A stretch of 27,563 nucleotides of DNA from an uncultured Clostridiaceae bacterium (GTDB lineage Bacteria; Bacillota; Clostridia; Lachnospirales; Lachnospiraceae). The stretch covers positions 1 to 27,563 of the forward strand of contig CABSIM010000038.1 of assembly GCA_902477765.1 (NCBI GenBank), given 5' to 3'. Of this stretch, positions 15,293-22,145 are shown piece after piece (the stretch's first letter is position 1; the number at the start of each line of letters is the position of its first letter). A program made the translations under genes and the position numbers. Below the pieces are notes generated by a model. That model saw only the letters and a list, made by a program, of their open reading frames with translations. It ran no database searches and was not told where the DNA came from.

Positions 15293-16036
15293 ATGAAAGA
15301 AAATAAATATGATAATGAAATTTTTTTCCGGAAGTACAGCCAGATGCTGCGGTCCCAGAAGGGCCTTCAGGGTGCAGGCGAATGGTCGGAACTGCAGAAA
15401 ATTCTTCCGGATTTTTCAGACAAAGCCGTTCTGGACCTGGGATGCGGCTATGGCTGGCACTGCAAATATGCTGCGGATCACAATGCCCGTTCCGTTCTCG
15501 GAACAGACATTTCCGTAAAAATGATTCAAACGGCACAGAAAATCAATTCTGCGCCCCAGATTGAATATCGGTGTATTGCCATGGAAGATCTTCATTTTCC
15601 GGAACACACCTTTGATGTGATCCTGAGTTCCCTGGCGTTTCACTACATAAAAGACTTCGAGCCTCTTGCCGCAGACATATCCCGATGGATCCGGCCGGGA
15701 GGAAGTTTTGTCTTTTCGGTCGAGCATCCGGTTTTCACCTCTTCCGGTACGCAGGACTGGTATCGCGATCAAGACGGAAACATTCTCCACTTTCCCGTGG
15801 ACAACTATTATTACGAAGGGGCCAGAGAAGCAGTATTCCTGGGTGAAAAAGTCATAAAATATCATCGTACCCTGACCACATATCTGAATACGCTTCTGCA
15901 GAACGGTTTTGAACTCCGGCATGTCATTGAACCGCAGCCGCCCGAAGAGATGATGGATATCGACGGGATGAAAGACGAAATGCGCCGTCCCATGATGCTG
16001 CTTGTTGCAGCGGAAAAAGCGGGCCGAATGTTCTGA
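15293..16036 (+). CDS. Class I SAM-dependent methyltransferase
   Basis: This 247-residue cytosolic protein has the class I methyltransferase motifs in order: VLDLGCGYGWHCKYAA (about residues 46-61, SAM-binding glycine loop), LGTDIS (about 69-74, acidic ribose contact), CIAMEDLHFPEHTFDVILSSLAFHYI (about 93-118, motifs II-III) and IRPGGSFVFSVEHPVF (about 132-147). It resembles the Methyltransf_11 group of small-molecule or unknown-substrate enzymes. The ATG at 15293 is preceded by GGAGG with 8 bases between; an in-frame upstream ATG at 15248 has no such site. A TATAAT box at 15244-15249 lies at a suitable distance, though its -35 is poor. It stands alone, divergent from the DUF4832 gene and convergent with the GNAT gene. 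The substrate cannot be inferred. Confidence 0.88.
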   Translation: MKENKYDNEIFFRKYSQMLRSQKGLQGAGEWSELQKILPDFSDKAVLDLGCGYGWHCKYAADHNARSVLGTDISVKMIQTAQKINSAPQIEYRCIAMEDLHFPEHTFDVILSSLAFHYIKDFEPLAADISRWIRPGGSFVFSVEHPVFTSSGTQDWYRDQDGNILHFPVDNYYYEGAREAVFLGEKVIKYHRTLTTYLNTLLQNGFELRHVIEPQPPEEMMDIDGMKDEMRRPMMLLVAAEKAGRMF

Positions 16037-16054
16037 CAGAAAAACCCGGGTCAT

Positions 16055-16092
16055 AAAAAAGCGGATGGTCCGGAAAATTCCGGACCGTCCGC
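16055..16092 (-). terminator. Strong intrinsic terminator of the GNAT gene
   Basis: Read on the minus strand, GCGGACGGTCCGG pairs with CCGGACCATCCGC (one G-U type position) around a short AT loop and is followed by TTTTTT. It lies between the convergent methyltransferase and GNAT genes. On the plus strand there is no T-run, so it mainly serves the GNAT gene. Confidence 0.88.
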
Positions 16093-16145
16093 AGACACAA
16101 GTAAAACCTTCAGCCGGAAATCCGGCGCTTCATACTCCCGCTGTT

Positions 16146-16823
16146 TCATACTCCCTCCGTGCATTCCCTGCTGCCTGTTCCCCCCTCTTTTTCCATCGGA
16201 GCCTGATAGTCATAGATAAAAAAGGTCATCTCTCCTTTTTCTCCGGGTACTGCAATTCTGTGTTTCTTCTCCCCCCGTCGCTTCATTCCCATATGTTCAT
16301 AAAAAAGGTAATTGCAGCTGGTATCTGTAAACAGATAAAATTCCGGAATGTTCCGTGACTGCATATAGTCCGCGGCACTCCGGAACAGTTGTCTCCCCAG
16401 CCCTCTTCCCCTGTACTTTTCACCGATGACGAAGAATGCCAGTTCTCCCTTGTACTTCTTTTTACAGCCTGAAAGCAGTTCTCTGTCGATATTTTCTATG
16501 CCATCAAAAACCTTCGAAAGCTTCCGCCCCTCTTCTGAAAGGAACAGCCGGATGACAGATCCGATCCACCTGAGCCGCAGAGACAGCGGACATCTGTGAT
16601 TTTCAATATCCTTTCCCATGATAACTCCGGCGGGAACACCGTCCACTTCCGCAACCCGTATGAAAGTCTGGTTTATCAGACAGCTGTTCAGATATACACC
16701 TGACATTTTTGCAGCAGTTTTGGAGCTGCAGAACCTGTCATAGTTCCATGCTTCACGCACCATGTCTTCCAGGACCGGACAGTCGGATTCCCGGAATTCC
16801 CTTAAGATAATCTGTTCCTTCAT
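16146..16823 (-). CDS. GNAT family N-acetyltransferase
   Basis: The 225-residue product starts MKEQIILREFRESDCPVLED, the usual GNAT N-terminus, and carries the acetyl-CoA loop as GEKYRGRGLGRQLF (about residues 136-149, R/Q-x-x-G-x-G/A) followed by YLFYEHMGMKRRGEKKH (about 172-188), the conserved C-terminal strand-helix. It would move an acetyl group to an amine on a small molecule or protein; the substrate is unknown. The frame reaches an ATG five codons upstream (16838). I prefer 16823 because GGAG lies about 9 bases before it, but both starts have weak sites. It is divergent from the merR-type gene, and the operator there could control both. Confidence 0.85.
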   Translation of the reverse strand: MKEQIILREFRESDCPVLEDMVREAWNYDRFCSSKTAAKMSGVYLNSCLINQTFIRVAEVDGVPAGVIMGKDIENHRCPLSLRLRWIGSVIRLFLSEEGRKLSKVFDGIENIDRELLSGCKKKYKGELAFFVIGEKYRGRGLGRQLFRSAADYMQSRNIPEFYLFTDTSCNYLFYEHMGMKRRGEKKHRIAVPGEKGEMTFFIYDYQAPMEKEGGTGSRECTEGV

Positions 16824-16899
16824 ATTGCTTTTCTCCATTTATTCCTGAATTCTTTCCCCATCAGGGAAGCGGGCCGGAAATGCGGCGGAAAAACTCCCG

Positions 16900-16928
16900 T
16901 TGTAAACTTCCCTTCTGCAGCTTATAAT
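16900..16928 (+). promoter_or_regulatory. Promoter of the MerR-family gene
   Basis: TTGTAA at 16900-16905 and a perfect TATAAT at 16923-16928 are 17 bases apart. The spacing is normal, not the stretched 19-20 bases of MerR-activated promoters, so MerR would more likely act here as a repressor through the palindrome immediately downstream. Confidence 0.7.
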
Positions 16929-16933
16929 AAACC

Positions 16934-16948
16934 GTACAGTAACTGTAC
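16934..16948. promoter_or_regulatory. Operator palindrome in front of the MerR-family gene
   Basis: GTACAGT and ACTGTAC form a perfect 7-bp inverted repeat around one central A, sitting at the expected transcription start and 20 bases before the ATG. This is the likely autoregulatory site, and perhaps also governs the divergent GNAT gene. Confidence 0.65.
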
Positions 16949-16967
16949 AGTCAAGAGGAGGATTGTC

Positions 16968-17795
16968 ATGCTTTTTTCCGAAGATATATTCTTTTCAATC
17001 GGCCAGTTTGCAAAACTGCATGAAATCAATAAAAAAACTCTGATGTGGTATGATGAAATCGGTCTTCTGAAACCGGCTGCAACCGGGAAAAACGGGTATC
17101 GGTACTATACATACCGGCAGAGTCCCGTTCTGGAAACAATTCTGATGCTTCGGGAACTGGGCGTTTCCATCCGGAACATTCAGGAATTTCTGAAAAATCG
17201 TTCCGCGGCTTCTCTGGAACATCTGCTGGAAGAAAACATTGCGGAAATTGACCGCACCATATCCCGCCTGAACGCCGTCAGAAAAATCATGTCCGATAAG
17301 CAGAAAGACATGATTTCCGTCCGCACTCTGGATCTGAACGCCATTTCCATCGTTGAAAAGGACGAACCGGCCGGGCTTATCACTGTGGACATTTCCGGGC
17401 ACATGTCCTTCGAGGCGGAAATAGAAAAAGTTATTGCGGAAGCAAAAAAATATCAGATTCACCGTTTTCATGATGCTTCCTACGGCGCCATGCTTCCGGC
17501 GGAAAAACTGTATCAGGGCCGGACAGATGAATATGAATTTCTGTATATCCAGATGCCGGATCCTTTTCAGAAAAGCGGACTGCATATCCCGCCCGGAGGC
17601 AAATATCTGAGGGCTTTCTGCAGGGGAAGCTGGGATAAACTTCCCGCCCGGTATCAGGAGATTCTTTCCTATGCGGAAAAAAACAGACTCCGGTTATACG
17701 GTTATGCATATGAAAAAGGCATCAATGAAATTGTCATTGATACCCTGGATGATTACATTACTCAGATTGAGATTCCCGTAAAGACAGAGGCGTAA
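16968..17795 (+). CDS. MerR family regulator with GyrI-like effector domain
   Basis: This 275-residue protein has a MerR DNA-binding N-terminus (FSIGQFAKLHEINKKTLMWYDEIGLLKP, about residues 10-37, then NGYRYYTYRQ), a dimerisation coiled coil (about 78-115) and a C-terminal GyrI/BmrR-type effector domain (about 130-270) with AYGAM-like YGAMLP and GSWDKLPARYQEI. BmrR-like proteins sense cationic or hydrophobic drugs through this domain. GAGGAGG 6 bases before the ATG fixes the start. A good promoter and a perfect palindrome precede it. It may control itself and the divergent GNAT gene. The inducer is unknown. Confidence 0.9.
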   Translation: MLFSEDIFFSIGQFAKLHEINKKTLMWYDEIGLLKPAATGKNGYRYYTYRQSPVLETILMLRELGVSIRNIQEFLKNRSAASLEHLLEENIAEIDRTISRLNAVRKIMSDKQKDMISVRTLDLNAISIVEKDEPAGLITVDISGHMSFEAEIEKVIAEAKKYQIHRFHDASYGAMLPAEKLYQGRTDEYEFLYIQMPDPFQKSGLHIPPGGKYLRAFCRGSWDKLPARYQEILSYAEKNRLRLYGYAYEKGINEIVIDTLDDYITQIEIPVKTEA

Positions 17796-17813
17796 AAGTC
17801 TTTTCCGCCTCTG
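17785..17813. terminator. Possible terminator hairpin at the end of the MerR-family gene
   Basis: CAGAGGCG at 17785-17792 pairs with CGCCTCTG at 17806-17813 around a 13-base loop. It overlaps the last codons of the merR-type gene and faces a convergent gene. T-runs are weak on both sides, so efficiency is uncertain. Confidence 0.4.
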
Positions 17814-17842
17814 CTCCCTGCTTGTCCTGTCTTCTCTTCTTT

Positions 17843-18046
17843 TTACTCCTTTGTCCGCGTCTGTTCCTTTTTCAGTCTCTCCTTTGCTTCTCTGACGGTC
17901 TCTCCGTCTCTGGTCAGATAACGATCCACAAAGGCGTCCTCGATTCTGGTGTATCCGCCGGTGACAGTATCCTCAATTTTTTCAAAGGCCGCTGAGACCT
18001 TTTCTGCGATCTTCTCATTTGCTTTCACAAGGTCTGATTTTGCCAT
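17843..18046 (-). CDS. Small charged helical protein, conserved hypothetical
   Basis: This 67-residue soluble protein is almost entirely helical and highly charged. It contains a near-duplicate phrase, EKIEDTVTGGYTRIEDAFVDRYL (about 22-44), in which a KIEDTV/RIEDAF unit appears twice. Similar short proteins with IAEKV...IEDTV.GGY.KIED..V are familiar from Lachnospiraceae genomes, without known function. An AGGAG site lies 8 bases before the ATG. It follows the small membrane protein gene on the same strand after a 196-base gap that holds only GC-rich short repeats, and may share its TetR-controlled promoter. Confidence 0.72.
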   Translation of the reverse strand: MAKSDLVKANEKIAEKVSAAFEKIEDTVTGGYTRIEDAFVDRYLTRDGETVREAKERLKKEQTRTKE

Positions 18047-18242
18047 ATCTCCTGCTCCTTCCTTACATTTCTCTTGTATCCCGGCTGTCCGGACGGCCGG
18101 GCAGCCTGCGCAACAGTTCCGTAAACCGATATTGTCCGCCCGGGTCTGATCCGATACCCGCCCGGTGCCGGTCTGATGCCGGTCCGTTCCGCTTCCTGAG
18201 CCGGTACCGGAAATCTGCGGCCTTATGGGAATCCGGGACAGT

Positions 18243-18614
18243 TCAGTTTTTTATGCCTCTGATCAGAGGAATCAGGCAGAGCAGCATGACAATCCCCAGA
18301 AGTCCGATCAGGATGCCTGACAGCATCCTGCCCCATACCATGCTGAAACACATTCCCACGCCGAAAGCCAGCGCCCCTGCAATCCCGGCCAGAACAGACA
18401 GAACCGCTCTGCCTGAAATGCGGACCGGCTGCCTGTGCTCCATTCTTCTCCATACCATGACTGCAGCCAGTCCCATAAGAATTCCCGCGCAGCCAAATGC
18501 AATTCCGGGTTTCAGAGAATTCCACTCCGGAATCAGCGCCATGCACATTCCAAGAGCAAACAATACGCCGCTGATGGTTCCCAGCAGCATGGCAGCAAAA
18601 CTGCTTTTCTTCAT
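18243..18614 (-). CDS. Small four-helix membrane protein, probable TetR target
   Basis: This 123-residue protein has four hydrophobic segments (about 6-28, 36-55, 68-92 and 97-118) with short charged loops, such as WRRMEHRQPVR between the second and third. I do not recognise a named family. AAGGAGG lies 7 bases before the ATG. It is divergent from a TetR-type gene. Its promoter (TTGTTT, 17 bases, TATACT) is followed at once by a 28-bp dyad, so the regulator probably represses it. By analogy with such pairs it may be a stress- or drug-related membrane protein, which is inference. Confidence 0.75.
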   Translation of the reverse strand: MKKSSFAAMLLGTISGVLFALGMCMALIPEWNSLKPGIAFGCAGILMGLAAVMVWRRMEHRQPVRISGRAVLSVLAGIAGALAFGVGMCFSMVWGRMLSGILIGLLGIVMLLCLIPLIRGIKN

Positions 18615-18632
18615 AACAGCACCTCCTTGTTT

Positions 18633-18660
18633 TATTAAACCAACTGTTGTTGTTTTAATA
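18633..18660. promoter_or_regulatory. Palindromic operator shared by tetR-type and membrane-protein genes
   Basis: The 28-bp dyad has half-sites TATTAAAnCAAC and GTTGnTTTAATA around a 4-base centre, matching at 11 of 12 positions per arm. It covers the -35 region of the plus-strand promoter and lies directly after the start point of the minus-strand promoter, an ideal place for a TetR dimer to silence both. Confidence 0.72.
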
Positions 18661-18675
18661 CATGTACAGTATAAT
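18647..18675 (+). promoter_or_regulatory. Promoter of the TetR-family gene
   Basis: TTGTTG at 18647-18652 and TATAAT at 18670-18675 are 17 bases apart. The -35 lies inside the dyad operator, so autorepression is expected. Confidence 0.6.
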
Positions 18676-18696
18676 GGTACCGGATCTCCAAAACAA
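18668..18696 (-). promoter_or_regulatory. Promoter of the small membrane protein gene
   Basis: In transcript sense, TTGTTT (18696-18691) and TATACT (18673-18668) are 17 bases apart. Its -10 overlaps the -10 of the opposing promoter, so the two start sites compete. Confidence 0.62.
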
Positions 18697-18736
18697 TCAT
18701 CAATTCCGCTGCAAGTGTTGAGATAAAGGAGTTTTT

Positions 18737-19288
18737 ATGAATACACCCAACAATAAACGAAAAAAAGAATCCCGGGAGAAAATCGAAGCAGTATTTACGG
18801 AACTGCTGCAGTCCAGAACGCTGAATGAAATCACCGTATCTGATATCTGCAAGCGTGCAGGCCTGAACCGGACCACTTTCTATGCCAGCTACCCGGACAT
18901 TTACGGACTGGCAGATTCCATCCGGGATAAACTGGAGTCAAACCTGTCCGACCTCTATCAGGAGGAAATCCACTCCGGAATCAACAGCAACAATTATCTG
19001 AAACTGTTTCGCCACATTCAGGAAAATCAGGTTTTCTACCGCACCTATTTCAGACTGGGGTATGATGACAACTATAAAATTGTAACCTATGATACAGAGC
19101 TTGCCAGGAAGCATTTCCAGAACCGTTTCATCGAGTATCATATGGAATTTTTCAGAAGCGGACTCACAAGAATAATCAAGATGTGGCTTCAGAACGGCTG
19201 CCGGGAAACGCCGGAAGAAATGTTTGAGATTGTAAAAAGCGAATACAGGGGCCGGGAAGCTTTTTTCTCAGATAATGAAGAGGCATGA
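18737..19288 (+). CDS. TetR/AcrR family transcriptional regulator
   Basis: This 183-residue protein has a TetR helix-turn-helix in residues about 10-60 (SREKIEAVFTELLQSRTLNEITVSDICKRAGLNRTTFYASYPDIYGL), which matches the family consensus closely, followed by an all-helical C-terminal ligand domain (about 65-180). The C-terminal part resembles the TetR_C_33-like group in which the last helix carries the oligomer face. AAAGGAG precedes the ATG by 5 bases. It faces the small membrane protein gene across 122 bases holding two overlapping promoters and a dyad operator. The ligand is unknown. Confidence 0.9.
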   Translation: MNTPNNKRKKESREKIEAVFTELLQSRTLNEITVSDICKRAGLNRTTFYASYPDIYGLADSIRDKLESNLSDLYQEEIHSGINSNNYLKLFRHIQENQVFYRTYFRLGYDDNYKIVTYDTELARKHFQNRFIEYHMEFFRSGLTRIIKMWLQNGCRETPEEMFEIVKSEYRGREAFFSDNEEA

Positions 19289-19290
19289 AG

Positions 19291-19328
19291 AAACCGGGGC
19301 AGTTTCTTTCATGAATCCGCCCCGGTTT
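19291..19328. terminator. Probable bidirectional terminator after the TetR-family gene
   Basis: AAACCGGGGC at 19291-19300 pairs with GCCCCGGTTT at 19319-19328. The loop is 18 bases and the T-runs are short. It sits between the convergent tetR-type and cytidylate-kinase-like genes; a second imperfect hairpin (AGCC-TCCGC with GCGGAGGCT) follows near 19365-19392. Confidence 0.5.
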
Positions 19329-19434
19329 AACCGGCTGAACTGTATTCTTATTTTCTTTTTCATACAGCCTTCCGCCTTCCTGCGGAGGCTTTCCTCATCC
19401 CCTTTTCCTGCCCTTCTGCGTTCTCAGGACGCCA

Positions 19435-20013
19435 TCAGTAAAGGCTCTTTATGATTCTCACACATGTGTCAATCCCCAGAACTCCGCTGTTCAGTGTGAT
19501 ATCATAATTTTTTGCATATCCCCATTTCATATTGGTATAAAACCGGTGATAAGCTGCACGGCGTTTATCCTTGTCTTTCAGGCGCTGTTCGGGAGATTCC
19601 TTCCGTTCTCCGTATACCTCCACAATACGCTTTGTCCGGAATTCCATGTCCGCATGAATGAACACCCGAAGACAGTCTGCCTTGTCCCTCAGAATATAAT
19701 CCGCACATCTCCCCACAATGACACATGGTTCTTTTTCTGCCAGTTCCGTGATGATCTGATACTGGATCTTCCAGAGATAGTCCGCATTGTTGTGGCCGGA
19801 ATTGGGATGAGAAAAGGCGGAGGCCAGAAATCCGCCCGGCGCGTCTTCCCCTGCATCCCTGATATAATTCTCATCAAATCCGCTTTCTGCGGCAATCTTC
19901 CGGAGAAGTTCACTGTCATAGCAGGGAATCCCCAGTTCTGCAGCCGTCTGCTTTCCTATGGTACGGCCGCCGCTTCCGAATTCACGGCTGATGGTAATAA
20001 TCCTGTTTTTCAT
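19435..20013 (-). CDS. Cytidylate kinase-like family protein
   Basis: This 192-residue P-loop protein starts MKNRIITISREFGSGGRTIGK; GSGGRTIGK is the nucleotide-binding loop form typical of the cytidylate kinase-like (Cytidylate_kin2) group. Downstream are CVIVGRCADYIL (about 96-107), RVFIHAD (about 115-121) and the lid-type basic region KDKDKRRAAYHRFYT (about 145-159). These proteins are distinct from Cmk, and their substrate is not established. The start at 20013 has GGAGG 8 bases upstream; the ATG two codons earlier is too close to the site. It begins 48 bases after the MATE gene on the same strand, so the two are probably co-transcribed. Confidence 0.87.
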   Translation of the reverse strand: MKNRIITISREFGSGGRTIGKQTAAELGIPCYDSELLRKIAAESGFDENYIRDAGEDAPGGFLASAFSHPNSGHNNADYLWKIQYQIITELAEKEPCVIVGRCADYILRDKADCLRVFIHADMEFRTKRIVEVYGERKESPEQRLKDKDKRRAAYHRFYTNMKWGYAKNYDITLNSGVLGIDTCVRIIKSLY

Positions 20014-20061
20014 ATTCATAACCTCCTTCTGAGAAAATACCTACAGAAACCGGGGACAGAA

Positions 20062-21456
20062 TCAGACTTCCGCAGACTGGCGCCGGTGTTCCTTTTTCAG
20101 ATGATTTCTTTCATATATAAGCAATACCAGCGAGAGGATAAACGCAAGTCCGTCTGCCACGGGTCCTGTCCAGAGAACTCCCGTTACCCCCAGAAACTCC
20201 GGAAGAATCAGTGCCGCCGGAATGAAAAAGATGATCTGGCGGGCCAGAGACAGGATGGCGGATTTTACAGGTTTTCCCACCGCCTGAAGATAAACCGCTG
20301 CAATGGTCTGAAATCCTGTCAGCGGACACAGCAGCAGGAAAATCCGAAATGCCATGACTGCAAATTCATTATAGAGTCCTTCTTCGGATCCAAACAGGGA
20401 AACCACGCTCATGGGAGCAAACTGAAACACAAGAAATGCCGCAATGGAAACAACTTCCGATGCGATCAGGGAAATTTCCAGTGCTTTCTTTACCCTTTTA
20501 AAGTTCCGGGCTCCGTAATTATAGCCGATGATGGGCTGGGTGCCGGTGGCAATGCCAAGCAGGACCGCAATCATAATCTGATTGACCTTCATGACTATAC
20601 CGGTGGCTGTCAGGGGAATTTCAGCTCCGTAGATGGATTCCGCGCCGTAAACAGCCAGAAGGTTGTTGGTCAGAGCCATGACGATGGTAATGGCAAACTG
20701 GGTAATAAAGCTGCTGAGGCCGAACGTCAGAATATTTCCGCAGGTATTTCCGTTCAGCCGGAAAGATGCCGCATCCAGCCGCACGGTCCTGAACCTGGGC
20801 AGATAGGCGGCTGATACAAGAAACGATCCGATCTGTCCGATGATGGTGGCAATGGCTGCTCCCTGAACGCCCATATGAAAAATAAAAATCAGAACCGGAT
20901 CCAGAATCACGTTGATGACCGCGCCGATCACCATGGAAAACATGGCATACCGTGGACTGCCGTCTGCCCGGATCATGGAATTGACCGCCGCAGATATCAT
21001 CATAAACGGTAGACCGATTCCGATTATGTATCCATAATCCAGAGCATAGGAGCGCAGCACGTCTGTGGCTCCGAATAAGGTCAGAATCGGATCAATAAAA
21101 ATGAGAAAAACTGCCGTCAGCAGAATACTGACTGCTGTCACCAGGGCAACGGCATTCCCGACGCCTTTTCTGGCCGCATCGGTCTCCCCCTCTCCGAGTT
21201 TCAGGCTCAGGTATGCAGCTCCCCCATTGCCTGTCATCATCGCCAGCGCCAGAGCAATAATGGTGATGGGAAATACAACGTTGGTGGCCCCGTTGCCCAG
21301 ATATCCGACTCCCCATCCGATAAAGATCTGATCCACAATGTTGTAAAGCGAGTTTACAAGCAGCGCAATCACGCTGGGGACGGCAAATTTTACAATCAGA
21401 CGGCCGATGGGCTCTGAAGCAAAGGGGCTTTGCTTTTCAGGCTTTCCTTTTTCCAT
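20062..21456 (-). CDS. MATE family multidrug efflux transporter (MepA-like)
   Basis: This 464-residue protein has twelve hydrophobic segments in two halves and MATE signatures: FAVPSVIALLVNSLYNIVDQIFIG (about 24-47), MIRADGSPRYAM (about 161-172) and GIATGTQPIIGYNYGARNFKRVKKA (about 302-326). MepA-like pumps export cationic drugs with Na+ or H+. The ATG is set by GGGAGG 6 bases upstream. A MarR-type regulator is encoded upstream on the same strand, and a GTAA-N4-TTAC dyad identical in form to the one before marR lies 21 bases before the start. This arrangement is that of a MarR-controlled pump, as in mepRA of Staphylococcus. A terminator separates the two genes, so the pump probably has its own weaker promoter. 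Confidence 0.93.
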   Translation of the reverse strand: MEKGKPEKQSPFASEPIGRLIVKFAVPSVIALLVNSLYNIVDQIFIGWGVGYLGNGATNVVFPITIIALALAMMTGNGGAAYLSLKLGEGETDAARKGVGNAVALVTAVSILLTAVFLIFIDPILTLFGATDVLRSYALDYGYIIGIGLPFMMISAAVNSMIRADGSPRYAMFSMVIGAVINVILDPVLIFIFHMGVQGAAIATIIGQIGSFLVSAAYLPRFRTVRLDAASFRLNGNTCGNILTFGLSSFITQFAITIVMALTNNLLAVYGAESIYGAEIPLTATGIVMKVNQIMIAVLLGIATGTQPIIGYNYGARNFKRVKKALEISLIASEVVSIAAFLVFQFAPMSVVSLFGSEEGLYNEFAVMAFRIFLLLCPLTGFQTIAAVYLQAVGKPVKSAILSLARQIIFFIPAALILPEFLGVTGVLWTGPVADGLAFILSLVLLIYERNHLKKEHRRQSAEV

Positions 21457-21476
21457 ATAAAACCTCCCATAATTAA

Positions 21477-21488
21477 GTAATCAGTTAC
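21477..21488. promoter_or_regulatory. MarR-type operator before the MATE gene
   Basis: GTAATCAGTTAC, a GTAA-N4-TTAC dyad followed by CTATTT. The 18-base context recurs on the opposite strand before marR with one difference. It lies 21 bases upstream of the MATE start codon. Confidence 0.6.
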
Positions 21489-21498
21489 CTATTTATTT

Positions 21499-21546
21499 AA
21501 AAAAACAGGCAGCGGTCCGGATGCTTTCCATGGCGCACTGCCTCAG
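21499..21546 (-). terminator. Intrinsic terminator between marR-type and MATE genes
   Basis: In transcript sense, AGGCAGTG pairs with CGCTGCCT (eight pairs, one G-U) around a loop of about 24 bases and leads into a run of seven or more T. It would end the marR transcript before the pump gene. Confidence 0.6.
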
Positions 21547-21557
21547 AAATACGGGTT

Positions 21558-21989
21558 CTATTCTGAATCTATGTTTTTCAGGATCATGTCGGCAAGACGG
21601 GACAGCTCCCGCTTCTCATCTTCTGTCATATTCCTGCAGAGTTCAGTAAAAACTTCTTCATCCTGTTCAAGAATGAGTCTGTATATTTCAGCAGACTGTT
21701 CTGTACAGGTGATCTTTTTATACCGCCTGTCCCTGTCGCTGGCAACACACCGTATAAAGCCCTTTGCCTCCAGCCTCTGAAGAAGCCTGGTCATGGCAGG
21801 ATGCGTCACATGCTCGATCCGTTCCAGGTCGTTCTGATGAATCTCCGTTTCTCCGGATGCTTCCAGGCGGCTGATAGAACCCAGGACCCGGAGCTGCACG
21901 GATGTCAGCCCCATATCGCCTGCCTTTTCATCCAGTTTTTTCCGGAACGCCCGGTTGATGATTGCGATTTTCAGTCCGAAAGGCATCAT
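21558..21989 (-). CDS. MarR family transcriptional regulator
   Basis: The 143-residue product has the MarR winged-helix layout: N-terminal dimer helix (FGLKIAIINRAFRKKLDEKA), LTSVQLRVLGSIS, the recognition region IEHVTHPAMTRLLQRLEAKGFIRCVAS (about residues 59-85) and the wing DRDRRYKKITCTEQ (about 86-99). A longer reading begins with TTG at 22013, but that codon has no ribosome-binding site and overlaps the operator side. ATG at 21989 (or 21986) gives the usual family N-terminus, with a GGAG somewhat far upstream. It is preceded by a consensus promoter and a dyad operator, and is followed by the MATE pump it most likely represses. Confidence 0.9.
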   Translation of the reverse strand: MMPFGLKIAIINRAFRKKLDEKAGDMGLTSVQLRVLGSISRLEASGETEIHQNDLERIEHVTHPAMTRLLQRLEAKGFIRCVASDRDRRYKKITCTEQSAEIYRLILEQDEEVFTELCRNMTEDEKRELSRLADMILKNIDSE

Positions 21990-22018
21990 ATCCGATTTCA
22001 CTCCGTTTCTCAAAATAG

Positions 22019-22030
22019 GTAACTAATTAC
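22019..22030. promoter_or_regulatory. MarR-type operator before the marR-type gene
   Basis: GTAACTAATTAC, the same GTAA-N4-TTAC dyad as before the MATE gene, placed right after the -10 box at the expected transcription start. Binding there would give autorepression. Confidence 0.62.
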
Positions 22031-22032
22031 AT

Positions 22033-22060
22033 ATTATATACCGTCCCGAATATTTGTCAA
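22033..22060 (-). promoter_or_regulatory. Promoter of the MarR-family gene
   Basis: In transcript sense, a perfect TTGACA (22060-22055) and a perfect TATAAT (22038-22033) are separated by 16 bases. Both hexamers match consensus, so basal strength should be high unless repressed. Confidence 0.75.
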
Positions 22061-22062
22061 GA

Positions 22063-22098
22063 CAGCCGGAACATACCCCTGCGCTTCTGTTCCGGCTG
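22063..22098 (-). terminator. Hairpin downstream of the NifX-FKBP gene
   Basis: CAGCCGGAACA and TGTTCCGGCTG form 11 perfect pairs around a 14-base loop. Only a short T-poor tail follows, and it abuts the marR -35 box. It may end the NifX-FKBP transcript; a second copy of GCCGGAACAGAA lies about 40 bases nearer the gene. Confidence 0.45.
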
Positions 22099-22145
22099 CA
22101 TCTGAGGTCATGGTCCGGCTGTTTCGCCTGACTGTTCTGTTCCGG

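Noticed and set aside
18100..18240. Repeated CCGG-containing short motifs between the two small minus-strand genes
   Set aside because: The units are short, irregular and not spaced like a CRISPR or regulatory array; they look like GC-rich intergenic sequence.
19546..20814. A 422-codon plus-strand frame opposite the kinase-like and MATE genes
   Set aside because: Low-complexity product without motifs; both minus-strand genes are secure.
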